DNA of 64,000 nt, taken from assembly GCF_025567385.1 (NCBI RefSeq), contig NZ_JAOQJU010000014.1:1-64000 (forward strand), written 5' to 3'. Shown one piece after another: positions 51,808 to 60,696 of this stretch. This stretch comes from Claveliimonas acetigenes (GTDB lineage: Bacteria > Bacillota > Clostridia > Lachnospirales > Lachnospiraceae). The notes below the pieces were generated by a model. That model did not search any database, was not told the DNA's origin, and saw only the letters and a program-made list of their open reading frames with translations. The stretch's first letter is position 1, and every line of letters begins with the position of its first letter. The translations under genes were made by a program, and so were the position numbers.

Positions 51808-52628
51808 ATGTTGTCCTCCTCTGGCGTCAGAATATCACGGAGTGCTTCTCCAAACAAATTGAAGCCTGCTGCCGTTACGAAGATGCACAAGCCTGGATAG
51901 ATCAGCAATTCCGGATGAGAGTAAAGCGCTGTCCTGGCATCATTTAACATGGCACCCCATTCCGGTGTGCCGGAGGGAAGGCCAAGTCCGAGAAAAGCAA
52001 AGCTGGAAACCATAATGATGGAAGAAGCGACACCAGTGGAAACATACACAAGAAACTGTGGCAGAATGTTAGGGATCAGATGTCTGAAGACCAGCTTTCC
52101 TGTATTGCACCCAGAAATCCGAGCTGCCAAGATATAATCTTTTCCCATTTCTTGAACGGAATAAGATCTGACAACACGAACAAACCAAGCCCAGGTCGCT
52201 ATCACAACAGAAACAGCAATATTCTGGAGTCCATTTCCCAGAACACCTATGACGGCAATGGCGATGATAAGAGAAGGAAAAGCAATAAACACATCACAGA
52301 GTATAGTAATGAAATGGTCTGCTTTTTCTCCAGCGCAGGCACTAAAAGTACCGACAATCAGACCAATCACAGACAAAATCAACAGCACAGGTAAACTGAT
52401 CCCGATGGAGTATCTGGCTCCATACAGCAGCCTTGATAAGGTACACCTGCCCAGTTGATCTGTTCCAAGAGGGTATTCTGCGTCAGGCTGTGCATACTTT
52501 TGCGATAAATTCACCAATTCAGGGTCGTGAGGCGAAAAAGCAGGTGCTGCAATCGCAATCACAATCACAATAGCAATCAGGCACAGACCGATGATTGCCT
52601 GCGGCCTTTTGAGTAGCTTATGTATCAT
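51804..52628 (-). CDS. Dpp/Nik-type ABC transporter permease 2 (NikC/DppC-like)
   Basis: 274 residues, five to six membrane helices. It shows the family start (AIIGLCLIAIVIVIAIAAPA, then FSPHDPELVNLSQKYAQPDA and YPLGTDQLGRCTLSRLLYGA, the conserved LGTDxxGRxxxSR) and the EAA loop DYILAARISGCNTGKLVFRH. FAFLGLGLPSGTPEWGAMLN near the end is typical of NikC/DppC. Overlaps permease 1 by 11 bases and ATPase 1 by four bases. Confidence 0.92.
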   Translation of the reverse strand: MIHKLLKRPQAIIGLCLIAIVIVIAIAAPAFSPHDPELVNLSQKYAQPDAEYPLGTDQLGRCTLSRLLYGARYSIGISLPVLLILSVIGLIVGTFSACAGEKADHFITILCDVFIAFPSLIIAIAVIGVLGNGLQNIAVSVVIATWAWFVRVVRSYSVQEMGKDYILAARISGCNTGKLVFRHLIPNILPQFLVYVSTGVASSIIMVSSFAFLGLGLPSGTPEWGAMLNDARTALYSHPELLIYPGLCIFVTAAGFNLFGEALRDILTPEEDNI

Positions 52629-53559
52629 TTTCTTCCCTCCCCATCCATGGACAAAGCAGACGGTTGATTATGTCTGCCATGAAATTTGCGACAACAAAAA
52701 TTGCTGCAATGACGACTATACAGGTAGAAACTGAAATCGTATCTGCTGCAACCACACTGTCCACCAGATAAGTTCCGATTCCCTTGATTGAAAAAACACT
52801 TTCGACTACAGCCCCTCCGGCAATTAGAAAGCCGAATTGCTGAAAGAAAATTGTAACAACAGGCGGTAGGGCATTTCGTAGAATGTGGCATACCAGAATC
52901 CTGTTGGCAGATAATCCACGGGCTTTTGCAAACCGAACATAATCAGAAGATAATTCAGCCAGAAGAGAGGAACGCATAATTCGGATGAGCGAACACGAAC
53001 TAGGAACTGCCAGAGCAAATGAAGGTAGCAAAAAGCCTTTCCAACCTGGACTTGGTAATACACTGAACCATTTCAGATGAACCGCAAAGAACAGGAGAAG
53101 AAGGAATCCCAGCCAGAAAGTTGGCACACAAATACCGCAGATAGTAATGCCTCTGGTAACCTGATCGAAAAGGCGGTTCCGCTTTCTGGCGCAGAGCAAA
53201 CTGATAGGAACGGTGAGTACGATAATCCATAGAATGGCCATCCCTACAAGAGATGTGGTCGTAGCCAGATACTTGTGCAGATCCTTTACAATCGGTTGAT
53301 GAGTGGTCAAAGAAGTCCCAAGTTCTCCTGTAAACATTCCGGAAAGCCACTGAATATATCGCACAGGGAGAGGTTGATCCAATCCCATTTCCACCCGAAT
53401 CATCTCAATCTGTTCCGGCGTAGGATTGGATACGCCTCGGTGTGCAATAATTTCTGCAGGATCTTTTCCGGACCAAGCAATCAACAAAAAACTCAGGACG
53501 CTGACTCCTACCAGCACAATGAGGAAGCTAATGATCCTTTTTCCAATATATTTCTTCAA
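52618..53559 (-). CDS. Dpp/Nik-type ABC transporter permease 1 (NikB/DppB-like)
   Basis: 313 residues. KRIISFLIVLVGVSVLSFLL, AWSGKDPAEIIAHRGVSNPT, the conserved MGLDQPLPVRYIQWLSGMFT and GTSLTTHQPIVKDLHKYLAT, EAA loop DYVRFAKARGLSANRILVCH and a last helix STCIVVIAAIFVVANFMADI. All match NikB/DppB. TTG 53559 is seven bases from GAGGAGG; a GTG at 53568 overlaps that site. The gene starts 98 bases after the exporter-fold half transporter gene, all on the - strand. Confidence 0.9.
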   Translation of the reverse strand: MKKYIGKRIISFLIVLVGVSVLSFLLIAWSGKDPAEIIAHRGVSNPTPEQIEMIRVEMGLDQPLPVRYIQWLSGMFTGELGTSLTTHQPIVKDLHKYLATTTSLVGMAILWIIVLTVPISLLCARKRNRLFDQVTRGITICGICVPTFWLGFLLLLFFAVHLKWFSVLPSPGWKGFLLPSFALAVPSSCSLIRIMRSSLLAELSSDYVRFAKARGLSANRILVCHILRNALPPVVTIFFQQFGFLIAGGAVVESVFSIKGIGTYLVDSVVAADTISVSTCIVVIAAIFVVANFMADIINRLLCPWMGREENDT

Positions 53560-53656
53560 ATAATGCACCTCCTCACGCTGGCAATCAGTTATACATAGTT
53601 AACCAAATGTCTTTAAGTTACCCTTCAGTGCGGCCTGCATCTGAAAGGTAACCTGC

Positions 53657-55378
53657 TTAGTAGTTAAATTTCTCTGCCAGATTGGACTTTTCAATCATCT
53701 TTCTATATGTGGGCGACTGTTTCAGCAGATGAGCATGCTTTCCGCAGGCTTCTACCGTACCTGCTTTCATAACGACGATCTTATCTGCATTTTCAATAGA
53801 CTTTAGTCTGTGTGAAATAACAATCACGGTCTTGCCTTGAATCAAATGATTTAATCCAGTCTGTATCTGGACTTCTGTTTCCACATCTAACGATGCGGCA
53901 ATCTCATCCAAAATGATAATCGGGGCATCCTTCAGGATTGCCCTGGCAATAGACAGCCGCTGACGTTCTCCTCCGGAGAGTTTGGCTCCATTTTCCCCGA
54001 TTATTGTCTGGTAAGTGTCTGGCAGACGGTTGACAAACTCATTACATCCGGCCAGTTTTGAAGCTCGTATCACTTCTTCGTCAGAAGCATCCAGCCGTCC
54101 GAGGCGAATATTTTCCATAATAGAAGTATTGAATAGAATGACTTCCTGAAAAACAATGGAAACATACTTGAACAAGCTGTCAGTGTGAATTTCTCGTATG
54201 TCAGTTCCTCCAATTTGAACGGTACCGGAATCTGCATCATATAGTCTGCTGATGAGCTTAAGCATTGTTGTTTTTCCGCAACCACTGGGACCGACCAATG
54301 CGGTTACCTGTCCTTGCTCCGCTGTAAAGGATGCATGGCGAATCACCTGGGTGTCTTTCTGGTAGGAAAAACAAACGTCCTTTATTTCTACATTGAAATC
54401 TGAAAGGACTTCTTTTTCTCCACCCTGAAGTTCATGATTCTTGATTTCACCAATCCGTGCGATCCTTGCATCCAAATAAAAGATTTCAGTCAGATAGAGC
54501 AAAACACCACCCATGGCCCCGCTGAGTTTTGCTGCCATAATAATATAGCCCAGAAGAATCAGGACACTTACCTGACCGGAGGCAAGCATCGAAAGGCCAA
54601 CAGTCGCCGTGATTCCAATAGGAAGAATAGATAAAGTCTGGCCGATTGTAACAGGAATCGTCTGGGTGATCTGAGCTTTCCACTGAAGATTTTCTGACTC
54701 ATCCAACTGCTGGTCCATTTGAGCTTCTACCTTTTCTTTCAAGCCATAGCTTTTAATTTCCTGATTTAGTTCAATTGCATTTTGAAAGCTTTCGGAAATA
54801 TCTCTCAATTTATCATAATGTTTATTTACATCTCTGACCTGCAGTTTCTTTGTCAGGAAAAGAACCGAAGCAGAAGCAAGAACGGGAAGCAATACACAGA
54901 GCCCTAATTTCCAATTCATGATTAGAAGTGCTGCGCTGATAACCAAAAAGTAAATTGAAAACCCAATGAAATTAGCCACTGCGTTCGCAAAAGCATGCTC
55001 AATCGAAGCCACATCTGCCATGATTGTCTGAGCAAGGTCAGACAAATTGTGCTTTGAAAAATAGGATAGGGGCAGCTTGGAAAGCTGTTCCGCCAGATCA
55101 ATTCTTAAATTCGCAGATTCTTGGTAGGTTTCATCATAGGTCGTTTTATAGTTATAGTTAATAACTAAGTACATCAGCAGGGTCGCTACCATCATAAACA
55201 GGAGATATGCCACCGGTTTCCCGGTGTTTCCATTCAGCAGCCTGTCTGCAAACACAAAAACACAGATCATCGGCGGTACAAAAGAAACATAATAGAGAAA
55301 GAATGACCAGATTGATTTTGCAAGGCCTTTCACACCCGAATCACTAAGCTGGAAAAATTTTTTTAGATATGTCTTCAT
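53657..55378 (-). CDS. Exporter-fold half ABC transporter B (YbtQ/IrtB-like)
   Basis: 573 residues: a six-helix type IV exporter-fold domain (to ~320) and an ATPase domain with Walker A ALVGPSGCGKTTMLKLISRL, Q-loop SIVFQEVILFNTSIMENIRL, signature AKLSGGERQRLSIARAILKD, Walker B IIILDEIAASLDVETE and H-loop VIVISHRLKSIENADKIVVM. KLPLSYFSKHNLSDLAQTIM is typical of YbtPQ/IrtAB-like half transporters, which import metallophores despite the exporter fold. ATG 55378 overlaps the stop of half transporter A. Heterodimer with it is expected. Confidence 0.85.
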   Translation of the reverse strand: MKTYLKKFFQLSDSGVKGLAKSIWSFFLYYVSFVPPMICVFVFADRLLNGNTGKPVAYLLFMMVATLLMYLVINYNYKTTYDETYQESANLRIDLAEQLSKLPLSYFSKHNLSDLAQTIMADVASIEHAFANAVANFIGFSIYFLVISAALLIMNWKLGLCVLLPVLASASVLFLTKKLQVRDVNKHYDKLRDISESFQNAIELNQEIKSYGLKEKVEAQMDQQLDESENLQWKAQITQTIPVTIGQTLSILPIGITATVGLSMLASGQVSVLILLGYIIMAAKLSGAMGGVLLYLTEIFYLDARIARIGEIKNHELQGGEKEVLSDFNVEIKDVCFSYQKDTQVIRHASFTAEQGQVTALVGPSGCGKTTMLKLISRLYDADSGTVQIGGTDIREIHTDSLFKYVSIVFQEVILFNTSIMENIRLGRLDASDEEVIRASKLAGCNEFVNRLPDTYQTIIGENGAKLSGGERQRLSIARAILKDAPIIILDEIAASLDVETEVQIQTGLNHLIQGKTVIVISHRLKSIENADKIVVMKAGTVEACGKHAHLLKQSPTYRKMIEKSNLAEKFNY

Positions 55379-57129
55379 CACGCCAACCTCCACTGATTTG
55401 CCTTGTAGTATACATCCTGAAAATCCTTATAACGCCCATTGTAGGCCATCAGCTCATTGTGGGTTCCTTGTTCCACAACTTTTCCATTCTGGACAAACAG
55501 GATCTGGTCTACATTCTGAATAGAGGACAGCCTGTGTGCAATCATGATAACTGTTTTGCCCCTCATCAGTTTTTGGAAAGCCTGCTGCAACTCGTATTCA
55601 TTTTCCGGATCTGCAGCTGCAGAAGCCTCATCCATAATGACGATATTCGCATTCTTTAAAATAGCCCTTGCAATAGCAATCCTCTGCACCTCACCACCGG
55701 AAAGGTATACGCCCTTTGCCCCTATGACAGTCATCTCCCTTTGGGGAAATTTGTCAAGGATAGATGTGCAGTTCGCTGCGTTAAGTGCATCCATAATCTG
55801 CTGCCGTGTTGCCTGAGGATTTCCGATTCGGACATTTTCGTAAATTGAGGTCTTCAGTAATTGACTGTGCTGGAAGACAAATGCTATGTTTTGAATGAGA
55901 GCTTTTTCAGAATAACTCTGAATGTTCTTTCCACCAATCAGAATCTCGCCGCCATCAACAGGATAAAATCCTGAAATCAGCTTTGCAATGGTAGATTTGC
56001 CTCCGCCGGAAGACCCGATAAGCGCATAAGTTCTATTCTGATGCAGTGTCAGGTTAAAATTCTTCAGCACGAAGGTGTCATCATATTTAAAGTCAACATG
56101 ACGAAATTCGATATCGAAATTTGGGAAGTTCTCTTCGCTTCCATGCGGAATCTTTGCCTGATCCATTGAAGCAGTCAGCTCATCAAGCTGATTCAGCGTA
56201 TTTTGTGCGCCAAAGTTATCCTGCCCCGTAAACATAATCGATGTGAAAGAAGTAAATACAGCTCCGGAGAATACAGCAAAAAAAACAATCTTTGCCAGGA
56301 TCAGCATGGCAGGTTCTCCATAGCTGATGAGTATAACTGCGGCTGGTACGGCAAAAGCATAAAACACGTTGAACAGAACCTGGAATCCAACATAGGGATT
56401 CTTACAACTGAGGCTATACTGATAAACGTACTGTTTGTACTCCTTGATCGAGTCAATCAGAGTTTTGTAATACTGTACAGTTACACCGAAGATTTTTATG
56501 ATCTGCATTCCTCTGACATATTCTACTGTTGCTGCACTCATCTTTTGAAGTGCCGCTGAATAGCCAGACAGAAATTCAGTACCATCGGACATTTTACGAT
56601 ACTGAAGAACACCAATCACAGTTGTAAGGGTCAAGAGAATACCAAGGCGGTAGTCAATTGCAAACATCAACACAAACATTAACACTGGTGTCATAACAGC
56701 AGTGATATTGTCTGGAATCAAATGGGCCACTGTTTTGTGTGTTTCTGCAGCGTTATCATCAATAATTTTTCGAATCTCTCCAGAGCTGTTATGGTCAAAA
56801 AAGGAAGAAGATGCATCCAACAATTTATGAAGCCCATTTTTTCTTAAGTTTGTTTCAAGACGGAAGCCTAAATAGTGGGAACACGTTGCCGATGCAATGT
56901 TGAGAACGCCTCGTAAAATCATAAGTACGACTACAATAATTGCATCATACATGGCCTTCTCATATGTAGGAATAACCAGAATAGACACAATGGCTTGCCA
57001 AAGAAACCAATATGCTCCCATATAGGAGCAGACGGCAGCGGCAGATAGCGCCATAGAAGAATATGCCCAATTTTTTTTATCTGGGACATATTGAAATAGT
57101 TTTTTATATAAACTGCGCATTGACTTCAA
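55378..57129 (-). CDS. Exporter-fold half ABC transporter A (YbtP/IrtA-like)
   Basis: 583 residues from TTG 57129, eight bases after AAGGAG; an ATG at 57183 has no ribosome site. Six membrane helices (ALSAAAVCSYMGAYWFLWQA, MYDAIIVVVLMILRGVLNIA and others), then Walker A ALIGSSGGGKSTIAKLISGF, Q-loop AFVFQHSQLLKTSIYENVRI, signature VYLSGGEVQRIAIARAILKN, Walker B IVIMDEASAAADPENE and H-loop VIMIAHRLSSIQNVDQILFV. LDASSSFFDHNSSGEIRKII matches the YbtPQ-like group. First gene of the seven-gene operon; divergent from the AraC regulator. Confidence 0.85.
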   Translation of the reverse strand: MKSMRSLYKKLFQYVPDKKNWAYSSMALSAAAVCSYMGAYWFLWQAIVSILVIPTYEKAMYDAIIVVVLMILRGVLNIASATCSHYLGFRLETNLRKNGLHKLLDASSSFFDHNSSGEIRKIIDDNAAETHKTVAHLIPDNITAVMTPVLMFVLMFAIDYRLGILLTLTTVIGVLQYRKMSDGTEFLSGYSAALQKMSAATVEYVRGMQIIKIFGVTVQYYKTLIDSIKEYKQYVYQYSLSCKNPYVGFQVLFNVFYAFAVPAAVILISYGEPAMLILAKIVFFAVFSGAVFTSFTSIMFTGQDNFGAQNTLNQLDELTASMDQAKIPHGSEENFPNFDIEFRHVDFKYDDTFVLKNFNLTLHQNRTYALIGSSGGGKSTIAKLISGFYPVDGGEILIGGKNIQSYSEKALIQNIAFVFQHSQLLKTSIYENVRIGNPQATRQQIMDALNAANCTSILDKFPQREMTVIGAKGVYLSGGEVQRIAIARAILKNANIVIMDEASAAADPENEYELQQAFQKLMRGKTVIMIAHRLSSIQNVDQILFVQNGKVVEQGTHNELMAYNGRYKDFQDVYYKANQWRLA

Positions 57130-57228
57130 ATCTACATCTCCTTTTTGCTTAAAAAACGGTTTGACATGCATCACATCTTTCATTATAATTAGTTCTAGCT
57201 AACTGTAAAGAACAAAACAGATATAAAG

Positions 57229-57262
57229 TCTAATCAAGGTACTAATAAATCTAACCGAGGTA
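57229..57262. promoter_or_regulatory. Direct repeat, likely AraC-type operator
   Basis: TCTAATCAAGGTA (57229-57241) and TCTAACCGAGGTA (57250-57262) agree at 11 of 13 positions and start 21 bp apart, two helical turns. Direct repeats at this distance in the divergent region between an AraC-family gene (starts 57279) and a transport operon (starts 57129) are typical regulator sites. The second copy ends 16 bases before the regulator gene, so it may also self-regulate. Confidence 0.65.
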
Positions 57263-57278
57263 TCTTTTGGAGGAGCCA

Positions 57279-58202
57279 ATGATAGAAGTTAAACGAGATG
57301 ATTTCTTTATTGAATCAATAAAGAATCCAATAGAGTACGGAACATATTATAAGATCAACCCAAAATATGGAACCGGATTTCAATGGACGAATGAGGTTCA
57401 CTACGATTTCATCATCACAGTGACAGATATTCGATTTAACCAGGAAACCATGGTCGGAGAACATATTGGGTCTGGATATGTACTTGCTCTCTATATTAGT
57501 GGCGCAGGAGATGAATTCTATCCGTATCAAATTGTTTCTCCGAATACATTACGCTGCTATGAACCATCTGAAAAGTACAAAGCTATTTATCATCCTCAGA
57601 TTCCATTAAGATGTATTACTGTGCAGTTTGACCAGGAATTTATTGATCAGTATCTCCAGGAAATTTCCGGTGATCTTGAGGTGAACTTTTCTGATTTTTT
57701 CAAAGAAAAAGGAAAATTCTATTTACCAAATGTCAATCGTGCTATGCAAAGCCTATATGAGTATCTGCTTTCCATGAAAGCGTCCAGAATTACAGTAGAA
57801 GCAAAAATATATGAAATCATCTCTTTTCTTGCTTCTTATTTGAAAGAAAACAGACTAAATGAAGAGAATGGCCAATCCATTAGCAAAACAGATTTGCAGG
57901 CATTAGATGAACTAACGCATTACATGGACGAACATTACAGTTTTAATATTACGTTACAAACGCTTTCCACCATTGCATGTATGAGTGAAAGCAAGATGAA
58001 AAAGCTATTTAAGTCAGTTTATAATATGTCCATTACTGAATACATTCAGCGGAAAAGGATCTCTGTAGCCGAGCACATGCTTATTCAAACTGACCTCACC
58101 ATTGCGGAAATTTCAAAAATTGTTGGATACTCCAACCCCAGTAGATTGATTGAAATATTCAAAAGGTATTATGGATTTACCCCATCAAAATACAGAGGAT
58201 AA
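57279..58202 (+). CDS. AraC-family regulator of the transport operon
   Basis: 307 residues. The N-terminal ~180 residues are a ligand or partner-binding domain not assigned to a specific fold (YGTGFQWTNEVHYDFIITVT, PQIPLRCITVQFDQEFIDQY). The C-terminal ~100 residues have both AraC helix-turn-helices: DEHYSFNITLQTLSTIACMS, SESKMKKLFKSVYNMSITEY and LTIAEISKIVGYSNPSRLIE, FKRYYGFTPSKYRG. This two-part layout is that of YbtA/PchR regulators, which sense a metallophore. ATG 57279 follows TTTTGGAGGAGCCA. Next to it is the operon it likely controls. Confidence 0.85.
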   Translation: MIEVKRDDFFIESIKNPIEYGTYYKINPKYGTGFQWTNEVHYDFIITVTDIRFNQETMVGEHIGSGYVLALYISGAGDEFYPYQIVSPNTLRCYEPSEKYKAIYHPQIPLRCITVQFDQEFIDQYLQEISGDLEVNFSDFFKEKGKFYLPNVNRAMQSLYEYLLSMKASRITVEAKIYEIISFLASYLKENRLNEENGQSISKTDLQALDELTHYMDEHYSFNITLQTLSTIACMSESKMKKLFKSVYNMSITEYIQRKRISVAEHMLIQTDLTIAEISKIVGYSNPSRLIEIFKRYYGFTPSKYRG

Positions 58203-58307
58203 AAGTGTTATACTAATTTCGATTTTCTTAACACTCTGCAAACCACAAGCGCCTATATACACTGCTTGCGCACATAGGCATTTGTCTTGATTATCGGCAC
58301 CACCAAT

Positions 58308-58372
58308 CATCACAAAATATCCCAATAAAAAACCCCTGTTGCTCACGCACCAGGGTTTTGATTTATCCATCC
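58308..58372. repeat. Dispersed intergenic repeat, copy 1
   Basis: This 65-bp segment starts CATCACAAA and contains AATAAAAAACCCCTG and ACCAGGGTTTT around TTGCTCACGC. It matches 63935-64000 at most positions. The AAAACCC/GGGTTTT arms make a hairpin with A and T runs at both sides, so it may serve as a bidirectional terminator between the convergent AraC and rubredoxin genes. Confidence 0.75.
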
Positions 58373-58395
58373 ATATTTAACACATGATTAAGCTT

Positions 58396-58554
58396 CTATT
58401 CAACTTCTGAAAACTGATCTTTTCCAACATTACATAATGGGCATTCAAAATCTTCCGGAACATCCTCCCACTTTGTTCCTGGTGCAATACCACCTTCAGG
58501 ATAACCTTCCTCTTCATCATATTCCCATCCGCAAACATCACATACGTATTTCAT
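58396..58554 (-). CDS. Rubredoxin
   Basis: A 52-residue rubredoxin: KYVCDVCGWEYDEEEGYPEG, then GIAPGTKWEDVPEDFECPLC and NVGKDQFSEVE. The four Cys in CxxC and CPLC hold one iron. It is a small electron carrier, typically feeding superoxide reductase, rubrerythrin or flavodiiron oxidase in anaerobes. Slightly longer acidic ends are normal. GGAGGAACAACG precedes ATG 58554. Divergent from a LysR-type gene 133 bases away, in a redox gene cluster. Confidence 0.93.
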   Translation of the reverse strand: MKYVCDVCGWEYDEEEGYPEGGIAPGTKWEDVPEDFECPLCNVGKDQFSEVE

Positions 58555-58609
58555 TCGTTGTTCCTCCTTGTAAATATATTAATACACAGCCTATATTGCT
58601 GTTATATTT

Positions 58610-58623
58610 GTGTTCCTGAACAC
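58610..58623. promoter_or_regulatory. Palindrome between rubredoxin and LysR genes
   Basis: GTGTTCCTGAACAC is a perfect 6-bp inverted repeat with a two-base centre (58610-58623), 56 bases upstream of rubredoxin and 64 upstream of the LysR-type gene. It may be the operator for the LysR-type protein, though the core TTC-N2-GAA is not diagnostic. Confidence 0.4.
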
Positions 58624-58686
58624 GAATCCATTTGTTATTCTTATTTCAAATTCATTCAAAAACATTGGCAAAAGGGAGGACATCAC

Positions 58687-59571
58687 ATGGAAATACGGGT
58701 TCTAAACTATTTTCTTGCAGTTGCAAGAGAACAAAGTATCATTCGTGCAGCGAAATCTCTGCACTTATCTCAGCCGATACTTTCTACACAGATTCGTAAC
58801 ATGGAAAAAGAACTTGGGAAGCAGCTTTTAATTCGTGGTACGAAAGGCTCACGAAAAGTCACCTTAACAGAAGAGGACATGATTCTCAAAAAACGTGCAG
58901 AAGAAATTTTGAATCTTGTTGATAAAACAGAAAAGGAAATCACGCTCTCTGATCACGTGATTGCAGGAGATGTATATATCGGAGCCGGTGAAACAGATGC
59001 CGTCAGACTTCTCGCAAAGGCTGCCAAAGAAATTCAAAGCAGATATCCCGGCATTCATTATCACATTTCCAGCGGAAATGTAGAATTTATTTTAGAACAA
59101 TTAGACAAAGGGCTGATAGATTTCGGATTAGTATTTGGGCATGTGGATTTTGACAAATATAATGCCATCAAAATTCCTGTCAAAGATACCTGGGGAGTGT
59201 TAATGCGCAAAGATTCAGAGCTTGCCCATCAGAATACCATTACTCCGGAAGATTTGCGGAATAAGCCCCTCATTATCTCCCATCAGAAAAACCAGAGTGG
59301 AGAATTTAGTTCCTGGCTAAATTGTAACATAGACCAGCTAAATATCGTAGCTACCTATAATTTATTGTTTAACGCTTCACTTCTCGTAGATGAGGGACTG
59401 GGGTATGCGATTGGGCTTGATAAAATAATCAATATGGGCGAAAACAGCAATCTGTGTTTTCGCCCTCTGGCGCCAGTCGTTGAAGCTGAACTATCAATCA
59501 TCTGGAAAAAATATCAGGTTTTCTCAAAGCCGGCTGAACAGTTTATGATAAAGATTAAAGAACTCCAATAA
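58687..59571 (+). CDS. LysR-family transcription regulator
   Basis: 294 residues. N-terminal winged helix (LNYFLAVAREQSIIRAAKSL, HLSQPILSTQIRNMEKELGK, RGTKGSRKVTLTEEDMILKK) and a periplasmic-binding-like effector domain (GDVYIGAGETDAVRLLAKAA, LIDFGLVFGHVDFDKYN, SLLVDEGLGYAIGLDKI). The effector cannot be told. ATG 58687 is chosen for the GGGAGGACATCAC before it; the frame is open 43 codons upstream but in the intergenic region. Divergent to rubredoxin, which is its most likely target. Confidence 0.88.
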   Translation: MEIRVLNYFLAVAREQSIIRAAKSLHLSQPILSTQIRNMEKELGKQLLIRGTKGSRKVTLTEEDMILKKRAEEILNLVDKTEKEITLSDHVIAGDVYIGAGETDAVRLLAKAAKEIQSRYPGIHYHISSGNVEFILEQLDKGLIDFGLVFGHVDFDKYNAIKIPVKDTWGVLMRKDSELAHQNTITPEDLRNKPLIISHQKNQSGEFSSWLNCNIDQLNIVATYNLLFNASLLVDEGLGYAIGLDKIINMGENSNLCFRPLAPVVEAELSIIWKKYQVFSKPAEQFMIKIKELQ

Positions 59572-59573
59572 AC

Positions 59574-59720
59574 AATGCGATTGATGAGTTTCACAGCTCC
59601 AATCTTGAACAGGAATTCCTTAAACAGGAGAAGTCCTGCATCGAAGGATAAATTGCCTCCATCAAAATTTATTTTCAAGTACTTGTTGCTTTCTAACGCG
59701 GTGTCGTTTAAACTATACAT
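59574..59720 (-). pseudogene. IS1380-family transposase remnant (N-terminus)
   Basis: On the - strand MYSLNDTALESNKYLKINFD, GGNLSFDAGLLLFKEFLFKI and GAVKLIN match the first ~45 residues of IS1380-family DDE transposases. After that the frame runs into the antisense of the LysR-type gene, so everything else is lost. GGAGAAATCC before it is the old ribosome site. A trace of a former insertion sequence. Confidence 0.65.
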
Positions 59721-59925
59721 AAGGATTTCTCCTTTGTTTTTATTTTGATTAGACACCTTAATTTTAACAAATTTGAAGTCCTTTTTCTATGTGATTTTTC
59801 TTCACTTGTTAGATGAAAGCAAAAAGTACCAAAAACATAGTAACTATACGGCGTGAAGCACCGTCAACAATTATTGGATGAATAATTCAGGTTTATATAC
59901 TATGTTCGTAAAGGAGATAACTGTT

Positions 59926-60585
59926 ATGAACTTCGAAAATTATTTTCCACTATGGAATGACTTAAACATAGCACAGAAAAAACTAATTTCAGACAATTTA
60001 ATCACACAGAATGTAAAAAAAGGAACGATCATTCACAATGGAAACCTGGACTGTACTGGGTTATTACTGGTTAAATCCGGGCAGCTTCGGACCTACATAC
60101 TTTCAAATGAAGGACGAGAGATTACACTTTACCGTCTGTTCGATATGGATATGTGTCTTTTATCCGCCTCATGTATCATACGATCCATTCAATTTGAAGT
60201 AACCATTGAAGCAGAAAAAGATACTGACCTTTGGATCATCCCTGCTGAAATCTATAAGGGCATCATGAAAGAATCCGCTCCTGTCGCAAACTATACCAAT
60301 GAGTTAATGGCTACCCGTTTTTCTGATGTCATGTGGCTGATTGAACAGATTATGTGGAAGAGTTTGGATAAGCGTGTTGCTTCATTTCTTTTAGAAGAAA
60401 CATCCATTGAAGGAACAAATGAACTGAAAATCACTCACGAAACTATCGCAAACCATCTTGGTTCCCACAGGGAAGTTATCACTCGAATGCTTCGATACTT
60501 TCAAGGCGAAGGACTCGTCAGACTCTCTCGCGGCAAAATAACAATCCTTGATTCGAAAAGACTGGAAACACTACAAAGATCATAA
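59926..60585 (+). CDS. Crp/Fnr-family transcription regulator
   Basis: 219 residues. A cyclic-nucleotide-binding-like beta roll (GTIIHNGNLDCTGLLLVKSG, LRTYILSNEGREITLYRLFD) and the long dimer helix lead into a winged helix (ITHETIANHLGSHREVITRM, LRYFQGEGLVRLSRGKITIL). There is no N-terminal iron-sulfur Cys cluster as in Fnr; Cys in DCTG, MCLL and SCII could be redox sensors. ATG 59926 follows AAAGGAGATAACTGTT. It lies next to the thioredoxin/CoA-disulfide reductase operon and may bind the palindromes at 63094 and 63927. Confidence 0.88.
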   Translation: MNFENYFPLWNDLNIAQKKLISDNLITQNVKKGTIIHNGNLDCTGLLLVKSGQLRTYILSNEGREITLYRLFDMDMCLLSASCIIRSIQFEVTIEAEKDTDLWIIPAEIYKGIMKESAPVANYTNELMATRFSDVMWLIEQIMWKSLDKRVASFLLEETSIEGTNELKITHETIANHLGSHREVITRMLRYFQGEGLVRLSRGKITILDSKRLETLQRS

Positions 60586-60605
60586 AACGTTTTTTTCTCT
60601 AAAGA

Positions 60606-60659
60606 ATCCTCCATTTATCAGAATTATGAAAGTCATTCTAATAAATGGGGGATCTTTTT
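60606..60659 (+). terminator. Terminator of the Crp/Fnr gene
   Basis: ATCCTCCATTTAT (60606-60618) pairs with ATAAATGGGGGAT (60641-60653) with one T-G pair, the loop can pair further (GAATTATGA/TCATTC), and CTTTTTA follows. Confidence 0.8.
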
Positions 60660-60696
60660 ATACTACAATCAAACTATAAAAATATTTTATTTATTT

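Noticed and set aside
57231..57240. CAAGGT at 57235 as a copy of the LanFEG operator
   Set aside because: Only one copy and no 11-bp series; it belongs to the 21-bp-spaced repeat of the AraC region.
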